From positions 1 to 33,965 of the forward strand of contig JACQTT010000002.1 in NCBI GenBank assembly GCA_016210665.1: 33,965 nucleotides of DNA. The letters run 5' to 3'. How positions within the stretch are numbered: position 1 is the first letter of the stretch; every line of letters starts with the position of its first letter. The stretch comes from Chloroflexota bacterium. GTDB lineage: Bacteria > Chloroflexota > Dehalococcoidia > Lucifugimonadales > JACQTT01. The translations under genes and the position numbers were made by a program. Shown piece after piece: positions 1 through 6,942 of the stretch. The notes under the pieces are model-generated. The model did no database searches, was not told the origin of the DNA, and saw only the letters and a list, made by a program, of their open reading frames with translations.

Positions 1-2
1 CC

Positions 3-122
3 GAACACGACGAGGGTAGGCCACGGTTCAACCGCCTTCGCCAGGAGAACTCCGACCACCCCGTCGAGCGCGTCGGCAAGGAGCTCCGAGCCATGATGCC
101 CTGGCTCAAGGAGACAATGTAG
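3..122 (+). CDS. 3' end of an unidentified gene, cut by the window edge
   Basis: An open frame enters from the left edge and closes at a TAG at 120-122. The last 39 residues are charged and end with the motif [11 protein letters not shown]. The frame has coding-like codon use and no stops, but I do not recognise the family from so short a tail. It is followed within 15 bases by the first palindrome of the transposon-associated repeat cluster, so the repeat cluster may have been inserted just behind it. Confidence 0.4.
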   Translation, partial: EHDEGRPRFNRLRQENSDHPVERVGKELRAMMPWLKETM

Positions 123-135
123 GGGGGAAGCATAT

Positions 136-210
136 CACACCCTGAAGGGTGTGGCATGAGGCAGGATTCCCTAGGGCTTGTGATGCCCCAGCCTTCAGGC
201 TGGGGCATCA
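136..210. repeat. Two left-hand tetraloop palindromes (RAYT/IS200-associated)
   Basis: Palindrome 1 at 136-153 has a 7-bp stem, CACACCC, around the loop TGAA. Palindrome 2 at 181-210 is a perfect 13-bp stem starting TGATGCCCCAGCC around TTCA. Between them lies GGATTCCCTAG (164-174), which recurs on the right side of the transposase near 866-876. The stems differ in sequence but keep one architecture, as in REP-like elements. Confidence 0.7.
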
Positions 211-351
211 GAGGCACCAGGAGTTACGATAACGCTGATTGATGGGGAAACGCTAGTCAATGAGATGGTAGAAGTAGGATTGGCCGTCAAGACAACTCCG
301 GTAGTTCAGCAAGAGTTAGATGAGGAATTTTTTCAGAGCCTAGGAAGCTGA
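211..351 (+). pseudogene. C-terminal remnant of an Mrr-like restriction endonuclease
   Basis: The frame ending at TGA 349-351 reads ITLIDGETLVNEMVEVGLAV and then ends near DEEFFQSL. This matches the usual C-terminus of Mrr-family restriction endonucleases, which carries LIDGxxLxxLMxxxxVGV followed by an acidic YF tail. No start or catalytic core is present. The coding signal begins directly after the 13-bp palindrome that ends at 210, so the 5' part was probably lost through insertion or deletion at that palindrome. The family assignment rests on about 45 residues and is tentative. Confidence 0.45.
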
Positions 352-359
352 ATCCTTAA

Positions 360-425
360 ATACCACACAATAAATTGTGTGGTATCAGGGGAAAGACAGA
401 CGATGCCGCACTTTTCAAAGTGCGG
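360..425. repeat. Two palindromes just upstream of the transposase
   Basis: Palindrome 3 at 360-385 has an 11-bp stem, ATACCACACAA, with loop TAAA. Palindrome 4 at 406-425 has an 8-bp stem, CCGCACTT, with loop TTCA. Both are flanked by AT-CC and GGTA type bases like the other members, so the outer bases and the loop are conserved while the stem is not. They lie 15-80 bases before the transposase start and may be subterminal recognition hairpins. Confidence 0.65.
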
Positions 426-439
426 TACAAGAAATAAGA

Positions 440-823
440 ATGGCCTATTACCACGTATGGTTTGCGACAAAGAAACGGAAGTAGCTATTACAAGGAGATG
501 TGGAGGCTTATATCAAGCAGACTATAGGAGAAATTGGTAATGACAAAGGCATACGCCTGCTGGACTATGAGGCAGTCATTGACCATGTACACTTGCTAAT
601 AGAGATTGGGGCTGATGAAAACTTGAGTGCTGTTGTGAAACTCTTAAAGGGAACGTCTTCCAGAAGAGTTTTTCAGAAGTTTGCGGAGCTTAAGCTAGAC
701 GCAAGAACCAGCAATTTCTGGCAAAGGCGCTATGGTTCAAAAATTGTGGAGCCTAACTCTTTGTCAACGGTTTCAAAATACATCCGGACTCAGAAGGAGA
801 GGCTAGAGAAGTACGAAAGGTAG
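440..823 (+). pseudogene. tnpA: IS200/REP-associated Y1 tyrosine transposase, interrupted by an amber stop
   Basis: Reading from ATG 440 gives MAYYHVWFATKKRK, an in-frame TAG at 482-484, then LLQGDVEAYIKQTIGEI onward to the stop at 821-823. The family start (YHxxWxTKxRxxxL) therefore spans the stop. Beyond it are the HUH metal motif HVHLLIEI, the LKGTSSRR segment, FWQRRYGSK, and the likely nucleophilic tyrosine in SKYIRTQ. These are the hallmarks of single-strand Y1 transposases, which cut at hairpins. The whole gene would be 127 codons, the normal family length. A downstream GTG at 500 would give a product lacking the first strand. The gene is most simply a one-base pseudogene whose partner palindromes are still recognisable on both sides. 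Confidence 0.8.
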
Positions 824-836
824 GAAGGGGCGAGTA

Positions 837-939
837 CTACACCCTTCAGGGTGTAGCATCGGGTAGGATTCCCTAGATCCCCCATGCCTCGGCCTTTAGG
901 CTGAGGTAGTACACAGATGCCCCAGCCTTCAGGCTGGGG
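837..939. repeat. Three right-hand tetraloop palindromes
   Basis: Palindrome 5 at 837-856 has stem CTACACCC with loop TTCA. Palindrome 6 at 887-906 has stem CCTCGGCC with loop TTTA and one G-T pair. Palindrome 7 at 920-939 has stem CCCCAGCC with loop TTCA, the same stem as the left palindrome at 181-210. Palindrome 5 is followed by the GGATTCCCTAG block also seen on the left, so the transposase is bracketed by related repeat units in direct orientation. Confidence 0.7.
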
Positions 940-969
940 TAGCGGAGTAGGAACCCAGGAGGAAAAGGA

Positions 970-1068
970 ATGTCAACTAAGGAGGTGCACAACGTGGTTC
1001 GCCCCAGCGGTGGGGCTCTGGCCGTGCCCCGCGCGGCGGACCGCGTTGCCCTTCAGACCCTTTCTTAA
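970..1068 (+). CDS. Small ORF upstream of leuA, possible leader peptide
   Basis: A 32-codon ORF starts at ATG 970 after a strong AGGAGG ribosome site about 8 bases upstream and stops at TAA 1066. The product begins [17 protein letters not shown] and has four leucines but no leucine run, so it is not a classical leu leader. Inside it lie a hairpin, GCCCCA-gcgg-TGGGGC (1001-1016), and a GC-rich stretch. It ends 50 bases before leuA. It could be a translated leader affecting leuA, or a remnant of another gene. I recognise no homology. Confidence 0.35.
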   Translation: MSTKEVHNVVRPSGGALAVPRAADRVALQTLS

Positions 1069-1118
1069 TAGTTCTGCGCCTTAATTCAAATCAAGAGAAG
1101 GGGTTGGAAAGGAGAATC

Positions 1119-2663
1119 ATGCCAGAAGACAAGGTCATCATATTTGACACCACCCTGAGAGACGGCGAGCAGGCTGCCGGTGCCGCCATGACTCAGGAGG
1201 AGAAGTTGGAGATAGCCAAACAGCTAGAGCGCATGGGCGTTGATGTGATTGAGGCCGGATTTGCCGCCAGCTCCCCCGGCGACTTCCAGGCAGTGCAAAC
1301 CATAGCACGGCAGGTACGCAAGCCCATAATAGCCTCTCTGGCCCGGGCGCACCCCAACGATGTGGATCAGGCTTGGGAGGCCATCAAAGAGGCAGAGCAC
1401 CCCCGTATTCACGTCTTCCTCTCCAGCTCCGACATCCACATCATGCACCAGCTTCGCAAGAACCGCGAAGAGGTCATGGACATGGCCACATCTATGGTAG
1501 CCAGGGCAAAAGGGTATTGCCAGGATGTGGAGTTTTCCCCTATGGATGCCACCAGAAGCGAGCCCGAATACCTCTACATGCTCCTTCAGAGCGTCATAGA
1601 CGCCGGCGCTACCACCGTCAACATTCCCGATACCGTGGGCTACGCTGCACCTGAAGAGTTCACCAGGCTGCTCAAGGGTATTCAGGAGAACGTCCCTAAT
1701 ATCCGTAAGGCCGTTATGAGCGTCCACTGCCACAACGACCTCGGCCTCGCAGTAGCCAACAGCCTTGCTGCTGTGCGCGTGGGTGCTCGTCAGGTAGAGG
1801 GTTGCATCAACGGCCTGGGGGAGCGGGCGGGCAACGCCTCCCTGGAAGAGATCATCATGGGCCTGGAAACCCGCAAGGACTTCTACGGGGTCAACACCAA
1901 CATAGACACCACACAGATTTACCGCACCAGCCGCCTGGTCAGCGATATCACCGGCTTCCCGGTGCAGCCCAACAAGTCCATCGTGGGTGTCAATGCCTTC
2001 CGCCATGCCTCTGGAATCCATCAGGACGGCATAATCAAGGAGCGGACCACCTTCGAGATTATGGACGCCCGCTCCGTGGGTTGGCCGAGTAACGCCCTGG
2101 TACTGGGGAAGCTTAGCGGCCGAGCCGGGCTTAAGGCTCGCCTGGAAGAGATCGGCTACTACCTCAGCCCAGAGGAGCTAAACCAGGCCTTTGTGGCCTT
2201 CAAGCAGCTTGCCGACAAGAAACGGGAGGTCAGCAACAGGGACCTGGAGGCCCTCATGGAGGACCAGCGCAGGACATCCTCCGAGACCATCGTCTATAAG
2301 CTGGAGCACGTCCAGGTATCCTGCGGAGACCACGAGATCCCTACCGCCACGGTGAGCCTGAAGGGCCCCGACGGCAGCGTCGCAACCGACGCCGCCACTG
2401 GAACCGGCCCGGTGGACGCCATTTACAAGGCCATTAACCGCATCGTCCAGGTGCCCAACGTACTCAGCGAGTTCACCATCAAGTCCATCACCGAAGGGAT
2501 AGACGCCATCGGGGAGGTTAGTATAAGAGTACAGAAGGATGGGAAGACCTACGTAGGCCGAGGCTCCTCTACAGACATCATCGTAGCCAGCGCCAAGGCC
2601 TACATGAACGCCCTCAACCGCCTACTGGCTATGGGAGAGGCGAAGAAAAGCTCTGGGACGTAG
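1119..2663 (+). CDS. leuA: 2-isopropylmalate synthase
   Basis: This 514-residue enzyme condenses acetyl-CoA with 2-oxoisovalerate, the first committed step of leucine synthesis. The TIM-barrel part opens with [15 protein letters not shown], carries the metal-binding HCHNDLG about residue 205, and [22 protein letters not shown] follows near residue 310. The C-terminal 120 residues (from about VYKLEHVQV) match the leucine-sensing LeuA dimer domain, so feedback inhibition is expected. I chose ATG 1119 because AAAGGAGA lies five bases upstream; an in-frame TTG at 1104 is less likely. leuC follows after 263 bases that hold repeats, so the two may not share one transcript. Confidence 0.95.
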   Translation: MPEDKVIIFDTTLRDGEQAAGAAMTQEEKLEIAKQLERMGVDVIEAGFAASSPGDFQAVQTIARQVRKPIIASLARAHPNDVDQAWEAIKEAEHPRIHVFLSSSDIHIMHQLRKNREEVMDMATSMVARAKGYCQDVEFSPMDATRSEPEYLYMLLQSVIDAGATTVNIPDTVGYAAPEEFTRLLKGIQENVPNIRKAVMSVHCHNDLGLAVANSLAAVRVGARQVEGCINGLGERAGNASLEEIIMGLETRKDFYGVNTNIDTTQIYRTSRLVSDITGFPVQPNKSIVGVNAFRHASGIHQDGIIKERTTFEIMDARSVGWPSNALVLGKLSGRAGLKARLEEIGYYLSPEELNQAFVAFKQLADKKREVSNRDLEALMEDQRRTSSETIVYKLEHVQVSCGDHEIPTATVSLKGPDGSVATDAATGTGPVDAIYKAINRIVQVPNVLSEFTIKSITEGIDAIGEVSIRVQKDGKTYVGRGSSTDIIVASAKAYMNALNRLLAMGEAKKSSGT

Positions 2664-2690
2664 CCGCTCAGTCTTTCACAGTCTATAAAG

Positions 2691-2723
2691 TCGCTCATGG
2701 TTCGACATTCTCACCACGAGCGA
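2691..2723. repeat. Dispersed imperfect palindrome, copy 1
   Basis: The segment contains CGCTCATGG and, 13 bases on, CCACGAGCG, with TTCGACATTCTCACC between them. A close relative, TTCGATAAGCTCACCACGAG, occurs at 5894-5913, and a weaker one near 33808-33828. This resembles a short dispersed intergenic repeat that forms an imperfect hairpin. Confidence 0.45.
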
Positions 2724-2765
2724 ACGCCCATATTGGGACGACTCCAAGAAGCTATTCGGAAGTTC

Positions 2766-2864
2766 ACTCCCGGGGGAGTGCCCCGATAGAATCGGGGCCG
2801 GGAGTCTGAGGGTGTCCCTCAGCTTTAACTCTCTTCCCCCTCTCCCGCTGTGCGAGAGAGGGGG
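2766..2864. repeat. Nested palindromes between leuA and leuC
   Basis: An outer 8-bp stem, ACTCCCGG (2766-2773) with CCGGGAGT (2798-2805), encloses a perfect 8-bp hairpin, GCCCCGAT-aga-ATCGGGGC (2780-2798). A separate 9-bp stem, CCCCCTCTC (2836-2844) with GAGAGGGGG (2856-2864), follows. None has a T-run typical of a terminator. Such GC-rich pairs look like intergenic repeat elements that could also slow transcription between leuA and leuC. Confidence 0.5.
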
Positions 2865-2926
2865 ACACCGGGGGGTGAGGGTTTTGATACAGACTCTTAG
2901 TATTAGCTCGTGAGAGGGTAAACTAT

Positions 2927-4333
2927 ATGCCGAAGACTCTGTTTGAAAAGATATGGGAGAAACACGTAGTCCACGAGGAGGCTGGAAAGCCTACCCTCCT
3001 CTACATTGACCTTCACCTGGTACATGAAGTCACCTCGCCCCAGGCATTTGAAGGGCTTCGCCTGGCGGGTCGCAAGGTGCGACGCCCCGAGATGACCATC
3101 GCCACCGCCGACCATAACGTCCCCACCTGGGACCGCTCTCTCCCCATTACCGACGAAATCTCCTTGAAGCAGCTCCAGGTTCTCTCCCAGAACTGCAAGG
3201 AGTTCGGCGTCACCCTCTACGACATCCACAGCCCCAGCCAGGGCATAGTCCACATCATCGGCCCGGAGCAGGGCTACACTCAGCCGGGCAAGACCATCGT
3301 CTGCGGAGACAGCCACACCTCAACCCACGGCGCATTAGGCGCCCTCGCCTTCGGCATCGGCACCTCCGAGGTAGAGCACGTCCTCGCCAGCCAGTGTCTC
3401 CTCCAGAGAAAACCCAAGACCATGGAGATTCGTGTCAACGGCTCCCTACCCCAAGGGGTAACAGCCAAGGATATCATCCTGGGCATCATCGGCCGCATAG
3501 GTGTGGAAGGGGCTGTCGGCCATGTCATCGAGTACACCGGCGAGGCCATCCGCTCCCTCTCCATGGAGGGCCGCATGACCGTGTGCAACATGTCCATCGA
3601 GGCGGGCGCCCGGGCAGGGATGATTGCCCCCGACGATACCACCTTCAAATATCTACGAGGGCGCCCCCAAGCCCCTAATGGGAAAGAGTTTGACAAAGCT
3701 GTTGAGAGGTGGCGAACGCTACCAACGGATCCCGGAGCCGTCTTCGATAAGCTGGTGGAGATAGATGCGGCAAGCCTTGTACCTCATGTCACCTGGGGCA
3801 CAAACCCCGGCATGGTGGTTCCCGTCACAGGGCGCGTCCCCGACCCCGTCTCCTTTTCTTCAGCTGCGGACCGACAGGCCACCCAGCGGGCCCTGGACTA
3901 CATGGGCCTGGAGCCGGGCATACCCATCCAGAGCATCGCCCTCGACCGCGTGTTCATCGGCTCCTGCACCAACTCCCGCCTGGAAGACCTGAGGGCGGCT
4001 GCAAGCGTGGCCAAGGGGCGCAAGGTGCACCCCAAAGTCCATGCAATGGTCGTCCCAGGCTCCTTCGCCGTCAAGAAGCAGGCCGAGGCCGAGGGTCTGG
4101 ACCGCATCTTCAAGGACGCGGGCTTCGATTGGCGTGAGGCGGGGTGCTCCATGTGCCTCGGCATGAACCCGGACATCCTCCAGCCGGGGGAGCGGTGCGC
4201 CTCCACCGCCAATCGCAACTTCGAGGGGCGCCATGGCAAGGGCGGGCGCGTCCACCTGGTCAGCCCCCCGATGGCCGCCGCCGCCGCCATCGCCGGCCAC
4301 TTCGTGGACATACGGGAGTGGAAGGCCATCTAG
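2927..4333 (+). CDS. leuC: 3-isopropylmalate dehydratase large subunit
   Basis: The 468-residue product is the Fe-S subunit of isopropylmalate isomerase, which converts 2- to 3-isopropylmalate in leucine synthesis. Cluster ligands are visible as the Cys in FIGSCTNSR (about residue 347) and the two in [12 protein letters not shown] (407 and 410). The aconitase-family signature [19 protein letters not shown] is intact, and the length matches LeuC. The ATG at 2927 follows a GAGAGGG site. The enzyme needs the small LeuD subunit, which normally lies directly downstream. Here leuD is absent and an unrelated accessory gene follows, so leuD must be elsewhere. Confidence 0.94.
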   Translation: MPKTLFEKIWEKHVVHEEAGKPTLLYIDLHLVHEVTSPQAFEGLRLAGRKVRRPEMTIATADHNVPTWDRSLPITDEISLKQLQVLSQNCKEFGVTLYDIHSPSQGIVHIIGPEQGYTQPGKTIVCGDSHTSTHGALGALAFGIGTSEVEHVLASQCLLQRKPKTMEIRVNGSLPQGVTAKDIILGIIGRIGVEGAVGHVIEYTGEAIRSLSMEGRMTVCNMSIEAGARAGMIAPDDTTFKYLRGRPQAPNGKEFDKAVERWRTLPTDPGAVFDKLVEIDAASLVPHVTWGTNPGMVVPVTGRVPDPVSFSSAADRQATQRALDYMGLEPGIPIQSIALDRVFIGSCTNSRLEDLRAAASVAKGRKVHPKVHAMVVPGSFAVKKQAEAEGLDRIFKDAGFDWREAGCSMCLGMNPDILQPGERCASTANRNFEGRHGKGGRVHLVSPPMAAAAAIAGHFVDIREWKAI

Positions 4334-4474
4334 TCCGCTTAAGATTGGTTGAGCGGGGCATATCCTAAGAACTCCTTGTACGAATTTCGAGGTGACGCGG
4401 GGATTGCTGAATGAAAGACACCCTAACGTATATAATGTCATTTGACCGCAGTTCTTGATCAGGAGGCTGTGTAC

Positions 4475-5215
4475 ATGACTGAGCAGACATCTCCTAAGCG
4501 ACGCCGAGGGCCAAAGACTTTCCCAACAGTGAAATTTGAAGACGTGTTGGTTCTGGCAAAAGGGATACAAGAGCATGGCGCAGGTGATCGGATGCGGCGG
4601 CTTACACTCTTTGACGAACTGGAGCGCTCGCCTGAGAGTAGCACTAGCCGCAATTTGGTCACTATATCCGCAAGGTACGGTCTAACATCTGGTGGTTACG
4701 CCGCCGAATACCTGGCGTTAACCGATGACGCTAAGATCGTGCTTGGGGACACCCATCCCGAAGAAGAAAGGCGACAAAAATCCTTTCAGATGGCAATTGG
4801 GAAGCAAGAGGTTTTGCAGAACCTCTATGACCGGCTGAAGAATAAGCGGTTACCTGCACCCGCCGTATTGAAAGATGAACTCGCCGAGTTAAGCGTCTCT
4901 GAAGCAGACCGCTCGCTGGCTGCTGAGGTGTTTGTTGCCAATGCGCGCTTCCTTGGACTTGTCCGAGAGGTGAGTGGGGCTGAAAGGCTTCTGCCTATTG
5001 AACAGGTCTTGGAGGAGTTGTCAGGGGCACCTAAGCAAATAGTGCCTGCGGAGCCAAAGCCTGAGACACCGCCTGTGACTCAAACGCCACCTGGAGTGAT
5101 GGTCACGGAGCCGTCCGTTCATATAGACATTCAAATCCACATCGACTCGAGCGCTTCAGCAGAGCAGATCGATCAGATATTTGCCAGCATGGCCCGCCAT
5201 TTGTACCGTCGATAA
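4475..5215 (+). CDS. Hypothetical protein with a likely winged-helix N-terminus
   Basis: I do not recognise the family with certainty. The 246-residue protein starts with a basic tail (SPKRRRGPK). The next 70 residues contain an ARYGLTSGGYAAEYLALTDD segment, which looks like a winged-helix core followed by a beta hairpin. A charged helical region follows, then a Pro-rich linker near residues 195-215 (PAEPKPETPPVTQTPPG), and an amphipathic tail HIDIQIHIDSS ending in a helix. ATG 4475 is preferred because AGGAGG is eight bases upstream. It ends 13 bases before the TIGR02391-family gene, so the two form a probable operon. The pairing in an accessory tract beside a toxin-antitoxin locus suggests a defence or mobile-element role, but that is inference. 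Confidence 0.7.
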   Translation: MTEQTSPKRRRGPKTFPTVKFEDVLVLAKGIQEHGAGDRMRRLTLFDELERSPESSTSRNLVTISARYGLTSGGYAAEYLALTDDAKIVLGDTHPEEERRQKSFQMAIGKQEVLQNLYDRLKNKRLPAPAVLKDELAELSVSEADRSLAAEVFVANARFLGLVREVSGAERLLPIEQVLEELSGAPKQIVPAEPKPETPPVTQTPPGVMVTEPSVHIDIQIHIDSSASAEQIDQIFASMARHLYRR

Positions 5216-5228
5216 GGCCGATAACTGT

Positions 5229-5786
5229 ATGGTGGAGAGAAAGCGCAGCCATAGGGACTTGCTTGGCGTCGCGGGCCGACTCCAAAGAGAAGTCAACTCG
5301 GTAGGCATGGGGCCGCCACCCCCAGACGTGAGCGGGTTCCAGCGAACTTGGTTGGATCAGTTCGACGAAATCGTCACTTTTGAGCCTCTTCGTGCTGCCA
5401 GTCGAAGCCTATTCGCGAACGCTTATTATGCACGGGCTGTCGAGGAAGCATTCAAGTGCCTAAACAATGCTGTAAAGAAAAGATCTGGGCTTCCTAGGCT
5501 TGACGGGGACGCCCTGATGCGGCGTGCGTTCAGCGCCGATAATCCGGTTATGAAGCTCAATAGCTTAAGATCAACGTCTGACAAAGACGAGCAGCGAGGA
5601 TACATGGACTTGTACGCTGGTGGGATGACAGGTATCCGTAACCCTAGAGCGCATGAACACCGATTAGAAGACACGCCGGAATCTGCCCTTGAGATGCTAA
5701 CAATCGCAAATCATCTCATGCGGAAGCTGGAGTCCTCAAGGCGGAGTCGGATTCAAAAGAGTCGCGCCTCTACACGGAGAAGGTGA
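5229..5786 (+). CDS. TIGR02391 (Ymh) family protein
   Basis: The 185-residue product has the TIGR02391 pattern: a helix RSLFANAYYARAVEEAFK, then VKKRSGLPRLDGDALM, and a C-terminal GMTGIRNPRAHEH element. The final part, with Arg-Asn-x-x-Ala-His, resembles the HEPN/Ymh-like helical nucleotide-handling folds that are common in defence neighbourhoods. I chose ATG 5229 because the upstream extension to 5181 overlaps the preceding gene and lacks a ribosome site. It lies 13 bases after the wHTH-like gene. The exact function of this family is not known to me. Confidence 0.75.
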   Translation: MVERKRSHRDLLGVAGRLQREVNSVGMGPPPPDVSGFQRTWLDQFDEIVTFEPLRAASRSLFANAYYARAVEEAFKCLNNAVKKRSGLPRLDGDALMRRAFSADNPVMKLNSLRSTSDKDEQRGYMDLYAGGMTGIRNPRAHEHRLEDTPESALEMLTIANHLMRKLESSRRSRIQKSRASTRRR

Positions 5787-5890
5787 AAGCAATCAGCGGC
5801 CGCGGTGCAGGTATTGCCCCGCTTAAGGCACCTTAACCCGTCCAATGCCTGCTACCGCGCCCCAAAATAGTACAGGCATTGAGCATCCTG

Positions 5891-5916
5891 AGATTCGATA
5901 AGCTCACCACGAGCGA
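5891..5916. repeat. Dispersed palindrome, copy 2
   Basis: The sequence TTCGATAAGCTCACCACGAG matches the element at 2701-2720 at 17 of 20 positions. It lies between the convergent TIGR02391 gene and the MazF toxin. A perfect short palindrome, TTAAGG-ca-CCTTAA, lies upstream at about 5823-5836. Confidence 0.45.
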
Positions 5917-5984
5917 GGGAAAGGCAGACCACCCTACTCTAGCCACGCTCTAACCAGGTTGGTCATGGATATTGGAGTTCCCAT

Positions 5985-6329
5985 CTAATGCTCCAGACCC
6001 AGGCTCCGATGCAATGCCAGGTCAATCTCTCGCATCTTGTCATCGCTCAGGGCCCCAGAGCGGTCTCCCAAGCGCCTCTGGTCAATGGTGTAGATCTGCT
6101 CACATAAGACCGTCCCATCTAGGGTCAGCCGGCTTTCCTGCGCGGTGAAAGGCACATGGAAAGGATACCCTCGGCGGCGCGGTTGCGAGGTGATGGCGGC
6201 GACTATAGTAGTGGGGCTGAAACGGTTACCGACCTCGTTCTGGACTATGAGAACCGGACGGCGGCCTTCCTGTTCGGAGCCAATGCCAGGAGGTAGTGCT
6301 AGCCAGTAGATCTCTCCTCGCCTAACCAT
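5985..6329 (-). CDS. mazF: MazF/PemK-type mRNA interferase toxin
   Basis: The 114-residue protein starts VRRGEIYWLALPPGIGSEQEG and continues RRPVLIVQNEVGN, then FSPTTIVAAITSQ and LDGTVLCEQIYTID. These are the core strands of the MazF/PemK endoribonuclease fold, including the conserved Arg-Pro loop and the TxxxxxxI segment. It would cleave single-stranded RNA when free of antitoxin. ATG 6329 overlaps the 3' end of the antitoxin gene, which indicates translational coupling; a GTG at 6332 is the alternative. No typical regulatory sequence is seen between the two. Confidence 0.9.
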   Translation of the reverse strand: MVRRGEIYWLALPPGIGSEQEGRRPVLIVQNEVGNRFSPTTIVAAITSQPRRRGYPFHVPFTAQESRLTLDGTVLCEQIYTIDQRRLGDRSGALSDDKMREIDLALHRSLGLEH

Positions 6330-6594
6330 CACTCCGCTCGTCCCATTGGATGCCCCGCCGAATCCCTTCGCCGACTAAGGGAAGGGTCTCTGCGGCGAAG
6401 CGACGATTCTCATCGGCCATCTCGCGGTAACCCTCCGCCATGAGGGCCTGGATTCGGGCCTCCTCCTCCCTCTGCAATAGCTCCGCGATCACACCACTCC
6501 TGGTGGTTGACCTTTCTCTTGCGAGCCGATCAGCAAGATTAAGGAGCTCTTTAGGCAGACTGACGGTGACCTTAGCAACTTTCTGCTCACGCAT
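6322..6594 (-). CDS. Ribbon-helix-helix antitoxin of the MazEF-type pair
   Basis: The 90-residue protein has an N-terminal ribbon-helix-helix, VAKVTVSLPKELLNLADRLA, followed by RSGVIAELLQREEE. Its C-terminal half is acidic and would wrap the toxin. The ATG at 6594 has AGGAGG seven bases upstream. RHH proteins of this class bind their own promoter, and an imperfect inverted repeat, CATAC-tattg-GTATG (around 6620-6635 in the reverse direction), could be the operator. The stop codon lies inside the toxin start region. Confidence 0.88.
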   Translation of the reverse strand: MREQKVAKVTVSLPKELLNLADRLARERSTTRSGVIAELLQREEEARIQALMAEGYREMADENRRFAAETLPLVGEGIRRGIQWDERSDG

Positions 6595-6942
6595 ATCTTA
6601 CCTCCTCCACCCATGTTACCATACCAATAGTATGACTACAAGTATTACTAATGGCTGCTTTGATTGGACCTTCGCAAGAAGATTTAGTTGATCTGTTTCA
6701 CAGGTATTGCTTGGCTTGTCCTTGCCTAAGCGAGGCATGCGGTCAGGCAAGGAAGGGTGATCCGCAGATCACATCTTCAGGCGTCGAACCGCAAAGGGAT
6801 GCATTGGCGTATCACCAGGGCGCACCTCACTCTACCCCATCTTTGTGCTCAGTACAACCGATTGTTAACAATAGCCGGCCCTGTGTATAATACCCCCAGG
6901 CGTCCTTTGGGCGTACCTCCGCATTGAGCATAGAAGCAGGCC
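6595..6942. other. Divergent intergenic region between the toxin-antitoxin pair and the GAF membrane gene
   Basis: No gene is supported here. It holds the antitoxin promoter side, a hairpin with 8-bp arms CCTTGCCT (6720-6727) and AGGCAAGG (6745-6752) without a T-run, and the rightward promoter near 6862-6891. Confidence 0.5.
6862..6891 (+). promoter_or_regulatory. Sigma70-like promoter for the 6943 operon
   Basis: TTGTTA (6862-6867), an 18-base spacer and a perfect TATAAT (6886-6891) lie about 50 bases before the ATG at 6943. They point rightward at the three-gene run that follows. Confidence 0.6.

Noticed and set aside
482-484. Readthrough of the TAG in the transposase as pyrrolysine or suppressed amber
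   Set aside because: No conserved residue need is evident at this site, and the rest of the locus looks decayed; a nonsense mutation is simpler.
1224-2021. A 265-residue reverse-strand open frame inside leuA
   Set aside because: It lies antisense to a fully conserved LeuA frame, and its codon pattern mirrors the third-position bias of leuA. No family motif is visible.
3860-4576. A 238-residue reverse-strand open frame over leuC
   Set aside because: It overlaps conserved LeuC Fe-S residues in antisense and runs into the next gene's start; it is a shadow.
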